Shown here piece by piece: positions 1 to 9,014 of a DNA stretch of 64,000 nt. The DNA lies in contig NZ_KE356561.1 of NCBI RefSeq assembly GCF_000415985.1, forward strand, positions 3,216,524-3,280,523, given 5' to 3'. A program made the translations under genes and the position numbers. The notes below the pieces were generated by a model. It saw nothing but the letters and a program-made list of their open reading frames with translations. It was not told the origin of the DNA and ran no database searches. The stretch comes from Haloquadratum walsbyi J07HQW2 (lineage in GTDB: Archaea > Halobacteriota > Halobacteria > Halobacteriales > Haloferacaceae). Numbering within the stretch: the first letter of the stretch is position 1; each line of letters begins with the position of its first letter.

Positions 1-1355
1 TTTGAGGTTAGTTTGGTTGGACTCCCGCCGTCGTTCGCGTCGATAGCGTTGATATTGTTCGAACCACCAACGAACAGTTGCTCCTGTGCTGTGTCGTCGT
101 CCACGTCGAGGAGTCCATCCACTCCGATTCCATTGTTTGACCCGGCGCCGGTGCCGAATGTCTCGACTGACCCACTTGGCTCGAGATATTTGAGATTCGC
201 ACTGCCATCGGTGAATGCAAGCTCATCAACTCCGTCACCGTCAACATCGCCAATCTCAGAGACGGCTTTGCTTTGCTCAGCCGTAACGATTTTTGTGGAT
301 CCAGACGCGCCGACACGCACTATATCCTCGTTCGTTGAGGCGTAGAATATCGATGTCTCGCTGCCGTTGAATCGACCAGCGGTCATGATTGTCTTTGAGC
401 TCCGTGGCGAGTTTGGGGAACTCGCAGGGACTAGTGTCGTCTCATTTCGTATCTGCACGCCTGTGCTCGTGTTTTTGGCTTCGACCGTTTTGAGCGCCCC
501 AGACGAGTTAACAAACGGCTGTTCGAATCTCCTATCACCGTCGAGATCGATGGAACTCCCGACGGCTTCGACATCTCCTCGGGAGACCAGTATTGGGTCA
601 TCTGGATCAGTCTCGTTTGGATTGATAATTTTGAGTCCGTCGGTCACAACTGCCGACGCCGCAGGCGAGAACGGATCAGTGCTGCTGGTTCCACTACCAC
701 TGCCGCTTCCGCCGCTGTCACCACCACTGTCACCGCCGTTATTCCCTCCCCCACCATCGAATGAGTCGCCTGGCTGGATGTTGACACGGCTATCCGTCGA
801 TGTGAGTTTGAACGTTGCTGTGAGTGGTGAGGCTGGTGTTGTATCGTATGTGAGTGTCACATTGACTGCTCGTGGTTCGCTTCCAACTGTCGATGGTAAC
901 TCGACAAGCGCGTCCGTATCACTAATGACTGTGTGGTTCACCGTTCGGGCGAATGTTGAGTTATTGGCAAACGATTCGGAGATGGTTTTTGTATCGATTG
1001 TAAACGGTGTCGTCGATGAGTCAGTCGAAAGACGAGTCGTCCCTCGGTCCGTTCCATCGTTTTCGATTGGGACCGTCACTGTGAGCGAGTTGGCTTCGGT
1101 GTTTTCTTCAATCACTCGGAGCGTTGTGCCGTTTTGTGTCCGAAAGACACTCAGGCGACCTTGCGACGATGTCTGAATGTCGCTTCGATTGATATCGCCA
1201 AGTTGTGGCACAACGAACTGACGGGCAATCTGGACATTAACCTCTGAAGAGACTGAGCTGTCGCTGAGTGTTGCTGTGACGGCAAGACCACCTCCAGCTA
1301 GAATTAAAATGACCGTCCCAATCACCAATATCTCAAACGCTCCGTGAGAACTCAC
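1..1355 (-). CDS. Large surface protein with pilin-like N-terminal helix and FG-GAP-like repeats (3' end beyond window)
   Basis: Reading the minus strand from the GTG at 1355 gives an open frame of about 451 codons that runs off the window edge. An in-frame TAA lies four codons upstream of the GTG, so this is the most upstream possible start. Residues 5-27 are one hydrophobic segment (starting HGAFEILVIGTVILILAGGG), like the helix of archaeal type IV pilin-like proteins. Then follow a Thr/Ser-rich beta-type region, a Gly/Ser/Asp linker near 738-690 (GGGGNNGGDSGGDSGG) and an Asp-rich part with DVDGDGVDELAF and LLDVDDD, like calcium-binding FG-GAP/VCBS blades. I infer a membrane-anchored extracellular protein, possibly adhesive. 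The family is not named with certainty. The plus-strand ORF at 367-1176 is its shadow. Confidence 0.75.
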   Translation of the reverse strand, partial: MSSHGAFEILVIGTVILILAGGGLAVTATLSDSSVSSEVNVQIARQFVVPQLGDINRSDIQTSSQGRLSVFRTQNGTTLRVIEENTEANSLTVTVPIENDGTDRGTTRLSTDSSTTPFTIDTKTISESFANNSTFARTVNHTVISDTDALVELPSTVGSEPRAVNVTLTYDTTPASPLTATFKLTSTDSRVNIQPGDSFDGGGGNNGGDSGGDSGGSGSGSGTSSTDPFSPAASAVVTDGLKIINPNETDPDDPILVSRGDVEAVGSSIDLDGDRRFEQPFVNSSGALKTVEAKNTSTGVQIRNETTLVPASSPNSPRSSKTIMTAGRFNGSETSIFYASTNEDIVRVGASGSTKIVTAEQSKAVSEIGDVDGDGVDELAFTDGSANLKYLEPSGSVETFGTGAGSNNGIGVDGLLDVDDDTAQEQLFVGGSNNINAIDANDGGSPTKLTS

Positions 1356-1865
1356 TATGTCTATTTATTTTATTTTTGTTATATCCCCTGTTAATCCCAC
1401 GGATTTCCAACCAAATTCGTCCATATAATGAATTGCAACCGGGTTCCTCATTGATAATGGTCGTGATGTAACCACAACCGCAACCGGACAGGAGTGTCTC
1501 AGTGACAATGATAGACCACCATTCATAGTCCTAATCATAGTACAGCGATAGGTTCCCTTCTCAGCGTGCGTGCCGGGAGACAAAGGGTGGTGTATATATC
1601 CATATCCGCATTCGTACCTGTGCGTCTAAGTGTGTCAATTATTTACCCAATATTCCGAGTTATTCTCAACAGTCTTTTTCACTGAGGTAGTGGCATCTCA
1701 GGGACAATACATTGATACTGTCCAGATCCGGGTCCGGGTCCGGGTTTGCGATGCTTGCCGGAGAATACCAGCTCTGGCAGTTACGGTACGAATTGAAACC
1801 CTCCTGTCTCTACCTTTCCTACGTCAGACACTCTCTTTTGGAATTTCAGCCATGTTATGATATCG
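1356..1865. other. Gap without supported gene
   Basis: Only short, low-complexity ORFs occur here. A GGGTCC tandem (three units, about 1726-1745) is present. An ORF of 72 codons at 1365-1583 (minus) has no recognisable pattern and is not called. Confidence 0.5.
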
Positions 1866-2222
1866 CTACGGGAGAGTCAATAGAAACCCGACCGACAGGA
1901 GTATTGATATGACGATGATAGCGCAGAGACCGATTTTGAAAGACCCAGTAGACTCGGAATGGGTAAGGGTAGTATTCCTGTCGTCTGCCATTGACGAATG
2001 AGCGGTGGTTGATCGACTCCGTGAACTGGAGGATAATATTGATCTCGCGGGTGAACCAGATGCATCCACGCCTGTGACTGTATGTAGCTTTGATCTCTCC
2101 ATGTCAACCCGGGAGAGACGACTTTGTGTTTCAATCTCGTTGCTCCCGACATAATCAAATAACAACGGAACGAGCTCGTTTTCGCGAATGTGAGTGTGGA
2201 GATCGTGACAGTCAACGATCAT
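1866..2222 (-). CDS. Hypothetical protein with C-terminal membrane helix (possibly a decayed DUF7344-like gene)
   Basis: The 118-residue frame begins MIVDCHDLHTHI and ends with a clear membrane segment (about residues 95-118, GLCAIIVISILLSVGFLLTLP region). A Ser/Thr/Arg-rich linker lies between. The N-terminal part (LHTHIRENELVPLLFDYVG) loosely recalls the recognition-helix end of haloarchaeal DUF7344 winged-helix proteins, which often carry C-terminal membrane helices. The upstream half of such a domain is missing, so this may be a truncated copy. It lies head to head with the decayed membrane gene that begins at 2293. The family assignment is a weak inference. Confidence 0.35.
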   Translation of the reverse strand: MIVDCHDLHTHIRENELVPLLFDYVGSNEIETQSRLSRVDMERSKLHTVTGVDASGSPARSILSSSSRSRSTTAHSSMADDRNTTLTHSESTGSFKIGLCAIIVISILLSVGFLLTLP

Positions 2223-2292
2223 GTTTTCATACCTGGTGGCTCACACCGCTGTCGCTGCTACGATCGTGCACTGCCTGTGGCAACTCACACTA

Positions 2293-3233
2293 ATGGATGC
2301 CAGTCCAAGCGTGATTTCGACGCTTGTCGTCTGCCTTCTCACCGGAATGATTATTGGGATTCTTGACGAATTATATTTGCTCCCCAAATTGCTGATTATT
2401 GCTGCCGTGGGCGCCGCCGTAATTAATCATATTGATCTGTTTCCGGATATCCCAGAGATATCACCTCAGCTTGCTGATCTGGAAACGAAGTTGGTAACTG
2501 GACTTCCCGCTGCCATCCAATCCTCTGATAATCTTTTCAACCCAGTGATGATATTTCAAGAGCTCTGGATTGGTGGCTGGAGGGGTCTAGATTTGCATGA
2601 CAGTGTATAATCGCTCCAGCCGACAGGTATCGAACTCATCACCGTCTCGTTGATTATAATCTCTGTGGGGATTACCTTCGCGTACATTTTGTTATTCTGG
2701 ATCAATGAAATAAGCCGGTTTGCCCACTCGACGTCACGTCCCCGCCCGACTTGCTCATCTTTCCGGCAGTAGTTATAATACTGATGCTTTTGATGGAGCG
2801 GTTATACAATATAATGCCTGTACTCGCTTTCATTTGTCTCGTGGTCGCTCCTGTCAGCCTAGTTAGCATCCGTTGGAGCCTCACGAACAGACTCAGTCGT
2901 GTTCTCCCAGCACATATTCATCGCTGGGAGCATTATGATCACTGGGCTTGCAGTCACTGGTCTGTGGAATCCGTCACCTTATGATCAGGCTGGGTCGTAT
3001 ATTATCTTCCTCTTGCTAACGCTGATCCCCCTCTCTATGTTTCCCCACATCAAACAGACAGGGATCGATCCTGTTCCGGCGCGGCTCGCAGCCCTGGACT
3101 AGTCCTCGTGGCGAGCCTCAGCAGCGGGCTATATCTTTCCACAGTAAACGCCGCTTCTGTCTTGAGTTCCGGACTCCTCGGTGTCGCGGCAATCGGGCTC
3201 GCTGCATACCGAATAATTCGGCGAGAGGTGTAA
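2293..3233 (+). pseudogene. Decayed polytopic membrane protein gene (one stop, at least three frameshifts)
   Basis: The first frame starts MDASPSVISTLVVCLLTGM at 2293 and stops at 2608-2610, but hydrophobic coding continues in the same frame after the stop (ELITVSLIIISVGITFAYI, to about 2740). It then moves to another frame at about 2740-2900 (LLIFPAVVIILMLLME, LAFICLVVAPVSLVSI), back to the first at 2899-3102 (IMITGLAVTGLW, IIFLLLTLIPLSMFP) and ends in the second frame (LVLVASLSSGLYL) with TAA at 3231-3233. Joined, the pieces give a protein of about 310 residues with seven or more membrane segments. Membrane-type sequence persisting across frames is the evidence for one broken gene. I do not recognise the family. 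Confidence 0.7.
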
Positions 3234-3792
3234 ACAGACATTCCGTGTTTGTAAATTTCTACTATGTGACTGCCCTATGACACGACTCGATAATGAAATC
3301 CGGTGCTTGTCCACCATCCAGGCGCTGACGCAACGTAGCGTTGCGGCAACAGAGAGCACGGCGATCTTGACTGAGTGCTGAGCATCTGCTGACTGTGTTT
3401 CTCTTTTTTAGTCTACTCGATCTGCGTCACGATCACGATGCCACCCATGCACGTCAAAATATTCAGCTGTCGGGGGTTTTCTTTAAACACGTAGTATATC
3501 GTATTATATTACAGCTGTATCCTGATACAACGTCTCAAGAATAGCCATCTCAGTGAATTGTACCGTCTTAGCACGTCGTGAGCAATATCACAGGAATGAG
3601 CTTGCACTGCTTGAATTGACTGGAGACTGACGCCTACTACACCTACCGAAGATAGTCAAGCAGGCAGTCTTCCAGTACTACTTTATACACTCTTAGACAG
3701 TATAAATATGCAAATAATCCGGCTTTATTACCAGTTGTATGTCCGAAACCGGTTTCTAGGACACGAAGAACACGCTGAGACCGATGAATAAG
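3234..3792. other. Gap without supported gene
   Basis: No ORF with coding character was found on either strand. The segment carries AT-rich runs near 3475-3515 and 3680-3720. Nothing else could be named. Confidence 0.4.
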
Positions 3793-4208
3793 TTATTTAC
3801 TCGGTCCGACTGATAGTGTGGTGTCATAGCTCACTGGCAGCTCATGCTTATCGAGAGTCACTGCGATCTCCGGTGTCGTGAAAGTTCCATTCTCTTCGGC
3901 TGCATCGAGTGCATTGCTCCGTGTGCTTGCTCATTCGTGGCTCCACAGAGTTGCTCACGGTCATCGGTTGATTTTACTCTCATTTTTTGCACAACCCTCT
4001 GAATCACTGTGTCGATGCGGTGACTCAACGGTGCAATATCCGGATTGGTTATAAATACGGGTGAGATATGGGCGGTGATTACGCCGAAAGTGGGGGTATC
4101 ATCTCTAATAATTGCACACTCAAACGCACGTCCGATGTGCAATTCTAGGGTTGCGATATTCTCAGCACATAGCCCCCTGGGCACACATGGGGATGGGACC
4201 TGTCTCAC
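3793..4208 (-). pseudogene. Frameshifted gene of unknown function
   Basis: The minus-strand frame from ATG 4208 carries protein-like sequence (GRAFECAIIRDDTPTFGVIT, IDTVIQRVVQKM). Near 3925 the plausible coding jumps to another frame, ALDAAEENGTFTTPEIAVTL followed by DKHELPVSYDTTLSVGPSK, ending with TAA at 3793-3795. The original frame instead ends at 3858 in Arg/Ser-rich nonsense. A single frameshift would restore a protein of about 137 residues. No family is recognised. Confidence 0.55.
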
Positions 4209-4305
4209 TCAGTTAATGAATTGACAACCCCACGTCTCAGAGAATCGTTTACCTATAGAGACTCACCCCATATCGACACTGAGCTGTTTACCGTGTCATG
4301 AGTTA

Positions 4306-5892
4306 CTACTGACCACTAAGACCAATAAATGTGAACGATATGACTATAATTGTAATGATGATACCGAATCTGATGATACCGAATCCTGGTGTTGATATTG
4401 GCGTCACATAATCGGGTTCTGTTTCGGTCGATACTGGAGTGTCTGTTTCGATGGTCGCCTGTGAGGATGCATCATTAGTTTCGGTATCGGTATTTGTATC
4501 TGATTGTTGCGATGGTTCTGAGGTCAGAGCCGTATCAAGAGATGATGAATCGTCTACGGCAGATGGAGAGTCGCCAATTGCACCTGTGTTCGAGTTAGCC
4601 CACACCGAGCGCTCATGCTGTATTCCCTCTGAGTCGGTCGCAAGAACACGGATTTCGGTCACTGTTTCGTTTGGAGCCAGTGTGAGCGTCTGATTGATTG
4701 TCACCGTCTCTACAACTGAATCTCCGGTATACACGCCCTTGATGTCGACAGTTTCACTACTACTTTCTGATTCAGGTCGTGTCTGAATTGACGCGCGTGT
4801 AACTTCACCCTGGAATATTCGCCCCCTCACAAAAATAGAATTATTCTCAACTCTTGTATTCGCAGCATCAATCTCAATTGTTGGTTGAATGATTGGAATA
4901 TACTCAATAGGGAGTTTTTTTGATACGGTATTGCCATTCACATCTGTCGCTTCGATATCAATTTCATTTCTCCCCTCACTGAGATCGATGTTCTCTTGGA
5001 CATTTACTTGTAATCGATCTGTGTTTGGTTTTGGACTACGGTCTAAGACGAGCGTTTTTGTCCCGAGATTAGGGGACGTTATTATGACTGACTTGATCTT
5101 CACATTATCTGTCACGGTCACACCGATACTTGCTGATGGCTCGGTAACTTGTGTAGGGGCACTAGTATCGATTTGTGGAGCTCTTTGATCATCGACGACC
5201 AATGAAAAGTCATGTCGACGTTGATTCCCCATCTCATCAATGTACGTCGCAGTAATTTCATTATCCCCATTTCCTAGGAGGAGTTTCTGTTGGAATGAAT
5301 CACCAGGGTCAGTAATTTCGTGATTTGCTCGACTCGTCTCTCGTGAGCCCGCGTAACTGTAATTAAATCGGCGCTCAATTTCGACTGACTGAACACTGCT
5401 ATCATCGAAGAGATACCCAGAAAGGTTTACTTGCGCCTGGGGAACCGTTGCTACATCCGGTGGGATGCTTTTATTTGATGTCTTAAATGGTTCTGTGTAC
5501 CCAATGAACGGCGCACCTCCATCTTTGGTAATCATACCGTTGATCGTTGTTGTTTCATTCGCACCAGCTATCACCTGGATATCGTGCTCACCATTATTAA
5601 TATGTAGTTGAAATTCTCTCTCAAGTGAGGTATTGGTGGGGTCGAATGTCCGTCGTGCGGCTCCATCAACGTACAACTCAACAAGATTGATTTGTGTGTC
5701 AGCGGTGACGCTGATATCGACAGTCGGGTTCGACCTGACATCGATTTCTGAGCCATCGGTGAACTGTTCATTATTTATCTCAATGTCGATCGTTGGCTCA
5801 GCAGCGCTGCTGACAAAAGATCCTCCTGCAGAAAAGACGAGACATGCGCACACGAGTATACTTATGTGAGTTGTAATCGGGTTCATATTCAA
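4306..5892 (-). CDS. Secreted multi-domain surface protein with PGF-CTERM-like tail
   Basis: This 528-residue protein has a Sec signal peptide (about residues 6-30, ISILVCACLVFSAGGSFVSS, then AAEP). It is followed by about four beta-sandwich blocks of roughly 100 residues, each with phrases such as GDNEITATYIDEMGN or GRNEIDIEATDVNGN, typical of bacterial-Ig-like repeats. A Ser/Thr/Asp/Glu-rich stretch (about 437-500) resembles a wall-spanning, O-glycosylated linker. The tail STPGFG plus a hydrophobic helix resembles the PGF-CTERM signal processed by archaeosortase A for lipid anchoring. Unusually, the tail ends FIGLSGQ without the basic cluster normally present, so processing is uncertain. 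The nearest complete neighbours are distant, so it is probably transcribed alone. Confidence 0.8.
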   Translation of the reverse strand: MNMNPITTHISILVCACLVFSAGGSFVSSAAEPTIDIEINNEQFTDGSEIDVRSNPTVDISVTADTQINLVELYVDGAARRTFDPTNTSLEREFQLHINNGEHDIQVIAGANETTTINGMITKDGGAPFIGYTEPFKTSNKSIPPDVATVPQAQVNLSGYLFDDSSVQSVEIERRFNYSYAGSRETSRANHEITDPGDSFQQKLLLGNGDNEITATYIDEMGNQRRHDFSLVVDDQRAPQIDTSAPTQVTEPSASIGVTVTDNVKIKSVIITSPNLGTKTLVLDRSPKPNTDRLQVNVQENIDLSEGRNEIDIEATDVNGNTVSKKLPIEYIPIIQPTIEIDAANTRVENNSIFVRGRIFQGEVTRASIQTRPESESSSETVDIKGVYTGDSVVETVTINQTLTLAPNETVTEIRVLATDSEGIQHERSVWANSNTGAIGDSPSAVDDSSSLDTALTSEPSQQSDTNTDTETNDASSQATIETDTPVSTETEPDYVTPISTPGFGIIRFGIIITIIVISFTFIGLSGQ

Positions 5893-6317
5893 TACGGTGT
5901 GTAGGTAAATGAATAAAATGTCTACTCACGAGGTTCATGCTCATATAATCATCTTATTGATTGTCTCGAGATCATCTCGCATATCGTGTCAACGGCTCTG
6001 TGGTGCTTTTAGGAGCATATACGGCATTTACAAAGATACAGACTCCTTCGTTAATTGTGCTATCTGACATGAGGTGGATTGTAGCCTCACAGATAATCTG
6101 ATTAATCTGAATTGCTACAACATCACAAATAAATCACGGTGAGTGTGACATATCGTTATCTTGCAGATTGCAGATGTATGTGAACTGTTAAGATGAACTT
6201 TGGATTCATCTTGCGAGGAAAGGTGACTCATCTCCCCTCGTGCATCAACGTCCTCTGTTTTCGATCTTATCTGTTGTTCCTCTTTTTATTCCTGAATCCC
6301 CTCTGGTGCTGGCGGTT
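5893..6317. other. Gap without supported gene
   Basis: The segment is AT-rich. A 61-codon plus-strand ORF at 6193-6378 runs into the decayed regulator on the other strand and has no coding character. Confidence 0.45.
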
Positions 6318-6686
6318 ACCTTTGCATCATAAAGTTCTCTTGAAGATGGTTCATATGTTCCCGTGCCGTCTTAACTGAAACATCGAATTTCTGAGCGATG
6401 TCTGCAGGAGTCACACTAATGAAATTTACGTACTTGTCTCGAATGGCTACAGAGATGAGTTATACTCTCCATTCTCAGTACGAACACGCCCACTCCCACC
6501 TCGGAACTCTGATTCAATTGTATATCCGTCTGATGCGTCCTCTAGCCGGCTGGGCTCATACTCGTCCTCAGTTTCATTCCATTCTCCTGTAATTCTCGGC
6601 TCATCGTGCTCATGATTATGAGTTACGATACTACATCTCATACATTTGTGTATATCAACAATTGTTGAATTCAGAGGTGGTAGCAT
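6318..6686 (-). pseudogene. Frameshifted small regulator with zinc-knuckle-like N-terminus and winged-helix C-terminus
   Basis: The frame from ATG 6686 encodes MLPPLNSTIVDIHKCMRC, then SIVTHNHEHDEPRI, an acidic linker and GRVRTENGEYNSSL before a stop at 6447. The +1 frame continues without a gap as VAIRDKYVNFISVTPADIAQ and KFDVSVKTAREHMNHL, ending with TAA at 6318-6320. That second part is a typical helix-turn-helix (PADIAQKFDVSVKTAREHM). I infer one gene of about 121 codons broken by a single frameshift close to 6447. The Cys/His cluster near the N-terminus may have bound zinc. Confidence 0.65.
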
Positions 6687-7017
6687 TGACTCCTCTCCAT
6701 GTCGTCCCAGCGAAATATGTCTGACCTTGTGTTCTCATCTGTCGCCTTGTCATCCACAGCGGTCGCCTCAAACGGACCGATCTTCAACGGATTCTATCAA
6801 CTGATACGGCAGATCAATGAGCACGAGAAAACCACGCCTCACTCTCACTCTCACTCTCGCTGTCACCGTCGTCAGAGCAAGCACTCGTATCTCCGTCTCT
6901 CTCTTTCACTGTAGTAGTACAGTAAAACGTGTAGACCGCCCTAGTCTCGCCAGTAAGAGAGGGCGTTAATGTGGTGGTTTATTGAGACTATGCTTCCACT
7001 GAGTGCTGGCTTCCGAC
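6687..7017. other. Gap without supported gene
   Basis: A 71-codon plus-strand ORF at 6699-6914 ends in low-complexity His/Ser sequence from a CACTCT/CTCACT simple repeat near 6836-6870. It is not believed to be coding. Confidence 0.45.
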
Positions 7018-7772
7018 GCTTATACCGTCGCCTCCGCTGACGACACTGACAGAGCGCCGCTCACCAACCGCTGATACGTGTCTGAGTCTTCATGGAGGAC
7101 GAAATCTTGCCATGCTTGGACGAGTTAACGAACGTAAATGCGCCCTCAGACAGCGACTCCAATGCTTCGGCGGCTCGATAGTACTGGTTCCAGCAAAACG
7201 ATCCATCCCGATCAGCTGAGAGGAGTTCCAACGGGCGATCCGATGACTTGACGACAATGCCCTTCGGAGTACGAGAGCCTCATTCATATGTGTAAGCAAC
7301 GAGACTGCACGCCGAACACTCGGTGAATCTATCACTTCATCGAGATTCTCTGCACGAAATAATTGCTCAATTGGCGTCAAATCATGCTGCTGGATGCCGG
7401 TGTTCCCGTCATCAGAGTAGTTGAACTTGTATCGACGGAAACCTCTTTGATGGACTGTTGAACACGGTTTTATTTCTTTTTCGTCTCTGCTTGATCCCGT
7501 GCTGCTCTGTCTCGATCCTCTTCGAGCTGCTCAATGCGCTTGGATTGTTGATTGATGATTTCCTGCTGATCGGCTATGGTTTCCTTCAGCTCGTCTTGAT
7601 TACTCTCAGGATCGTCAATCCGGTCGGACTGCTCGTCAATCGTTTCCTGTTGAGATTCGACTACCTGTTCCGAGCGGTTAATACGAGAAAGCAACTTTGA
7701 CACTGCCCTGCAGTCCCGATGCAGTAGTTGTGACTCCTGCACCCAAGATAATTCATCGCCTACTGAACTCAA
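7018..7772 (-). pseudogene. Coiled-coil protein gene broken by at least three frameshifts
   Basis: The minus strand from 7772 reads MSSVGDELSWVQESQLLHRD, then a long Gln/Glu/Asp coiled coil (QETIDEQSDRIDD, KETIADQQEIINQQSKRIEQ) and stops at 7470. A shifted frame carries on as VHQRGFRRYKFNYSDDGN, then LTPIEQLFRAENLDEVIDSP and RRAVSLLTHMNEALVLRR. The next shift continues IVVKSSDRPLELLSADRDG, FCWNQYYRAAEALESLSEGA and FTFVNSSKHGKISSSMKTQT. A last shift gives YQRLVSGALSVSSAEATV with a stop at 7018. Each junction continues sensible sequence within a few codons, so one gene of about 245 codons is inferred. The family is unknown to me. Confidence 0.7.
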
Positions 7773-8223
7773 CCATGTCTGTTGATTTCTCGTATTGCAA
7801 CCATATCAATGATTTTTAGCATCATTGAAACAAGTCAGGCTCACCACTGAAAGTAAGCCACCTGTTCCCGCTGATGCGATCTAAATACATGATGGCCGTC
7901 GGCGAAACCCCGCCACTCAAACACGGTGACGATGGTCCGTGCTCAAGAGAGCCTCTCCACTCTCAATTGTAATTGCACAACTAACTCGCCGTAGTTGTGT
8001 GAGTGCAGTATGAACACCTACCACGCCGATCTGGAGCACGGGTTCGCCCTCCTCATATTCCCACTTTTCGAGTAAGGAGCCATGAAGGATACAGGGATGT
8101 TGAAATATACTCAATAAAACAACATTGTAATAACCCCCCGAACGAAAATACGGGAATCGCGAGGGGCATAAAAAAGCTTCTTACAAAGTCAGTTATTAGC
8201 AGATTTACTGGTTTTTACCGAAC
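7773..8223. other. Gap with a possible short gene relic
   Basis: A 65-codon minus-strand frame at 7917-8114 (starting MSIFQHPCILHGSLLEKW) has mixed coding character. A neighbouring frame just downstream reads GGVSPTAIMYLDRISGNRW. Together they may be another frameshifted gene, but this is too weak to call. Confidence 0.3.
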
Positions 8224-8844
8224 ATGACATTCCGAAGTTCTCGTCGTCAATGCCTACGATATCTGAGCATCACTGTTGCCAGCATCGGACTTGTAGGATG
8301 CATCGGCGATTCAACAAAACAATCAGACACAACTGCTGAGGGTCCTCCTACTACTGTCAGCAAAACTCAAACCGAAACAGGACAATCAGGCACAATTGCG
8401 GAAGACTCTGATACCACTCAGGTTCATACCGACTATGAGACAACTGAAATTAAGATAGAGTCATCTGGTGGAAGCCTTCGAGGGACGATCACAGCAGCGA
8501 TCGCCGATACAAGCGACCTGCGGTATCTTGGACTTAGTGAGACGGAAAGTTTGCCTGAGGACCGGGGAATGCTGTTTGTGTTCAACTCAAATAATCCGCG
8601 GACTTTCGTTATGCGAGAGATGGATTTCGGGATTGACATTATGTATGTCGACAGTGAGGGGATAATCACCTCAATTCATCACGCCGACGCACCAGGACCA
8701 GATGAAGACGGGAGCGACCAACGATTTTCAGGGGAGGGTCAGTACGTTTTAGAAGTCAATAAAAACTGGACGACAAGGCACGATATTGAGGAAGGAGATA
8801 TTCTTGTGTCGGAAAAAATAGCAGAGCCAACTAATCAATCATAA
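8224..8844 (+). CDS. DUF192-family lipoprotein, probably Tat-exported
   Basis: This 206-residue protein starts MTFRSSRRQCLRYL, a twin-arginine motif, then a hydrophobic stretch and the lipobox-like GLVGC (Cys near residue 26). It should therefore be exported and lipid-anchored. A Thr/Ser/Glu linker (about 30-85) precedes a DUF192 domain (about 85-200) with LPEDRGMLFVF, RTFVMREMDFGIDIMYVD and EGQYVLEVNKNW, the usual conserved blocks. The role of DUF192 is not established. It stands alone, flanked by decayed genes. Confidence 0.85.
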   Translation: MTFRSSRRQCLRYLSITVASIGLVGCIGDSTKQSDTTAEGPPTTVSKTQTETGQSGTIAEDSDTTQVHTDYETTEIKIESSGGSLRGTITAAIADTSDLRYLGLSETESLPEDRGMLFVFNSNNPRTFVMREMDFGIDIMYVDSEGIITSIHHADAPGPDEDGSDQRFSGEGQYVLEVNKNWTTRHDIEEGDILVSEKIAEPTNQS

Positions 8845-8909
8845 TTGCACCTGTGCAAGTAACGTCAATAATCTGGATTCGTGCAATATCATCAACGATC
8901 ACAGTGAGT

Positions 8910-8996
8910 GTGTCGCGCCGTCACAACGACCGTGACGACCTCTCCGACGTTGACTTCGCCTGTGCTGAACTCTTGGAGCCAGAAACAGCGTGCTGA
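8910..8996 (+). pseudogene. Short coding fragment, possibly the end of a lost gene
   Basis: A 28-codon frame (VSRRHNDRDDLSDVDFACAE, then LLEPETAC and stop) has strong haloarchaeal coding character but is too short to be a gene. It could be a transposase scrap. The identity is not secured. Confidence 0.25.
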
Positions 8997-9014
8997 ATCT
9001 AGAGCGTGAATTCA

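Noticed and set aside
367-1176. 269-codon plus-strand ORF
   Set aside because: It lies opposite a longer minus-strand frame with a pilin-like helix and FG-GAP-like motifs, and its own sequence is Ser/Val-rich with no pattern.
1726-1745. GGGTCC tandem as a CRISPR or regulatory array
   Set aside because: Only three units of 6 bp without spacers; a simple repeat.
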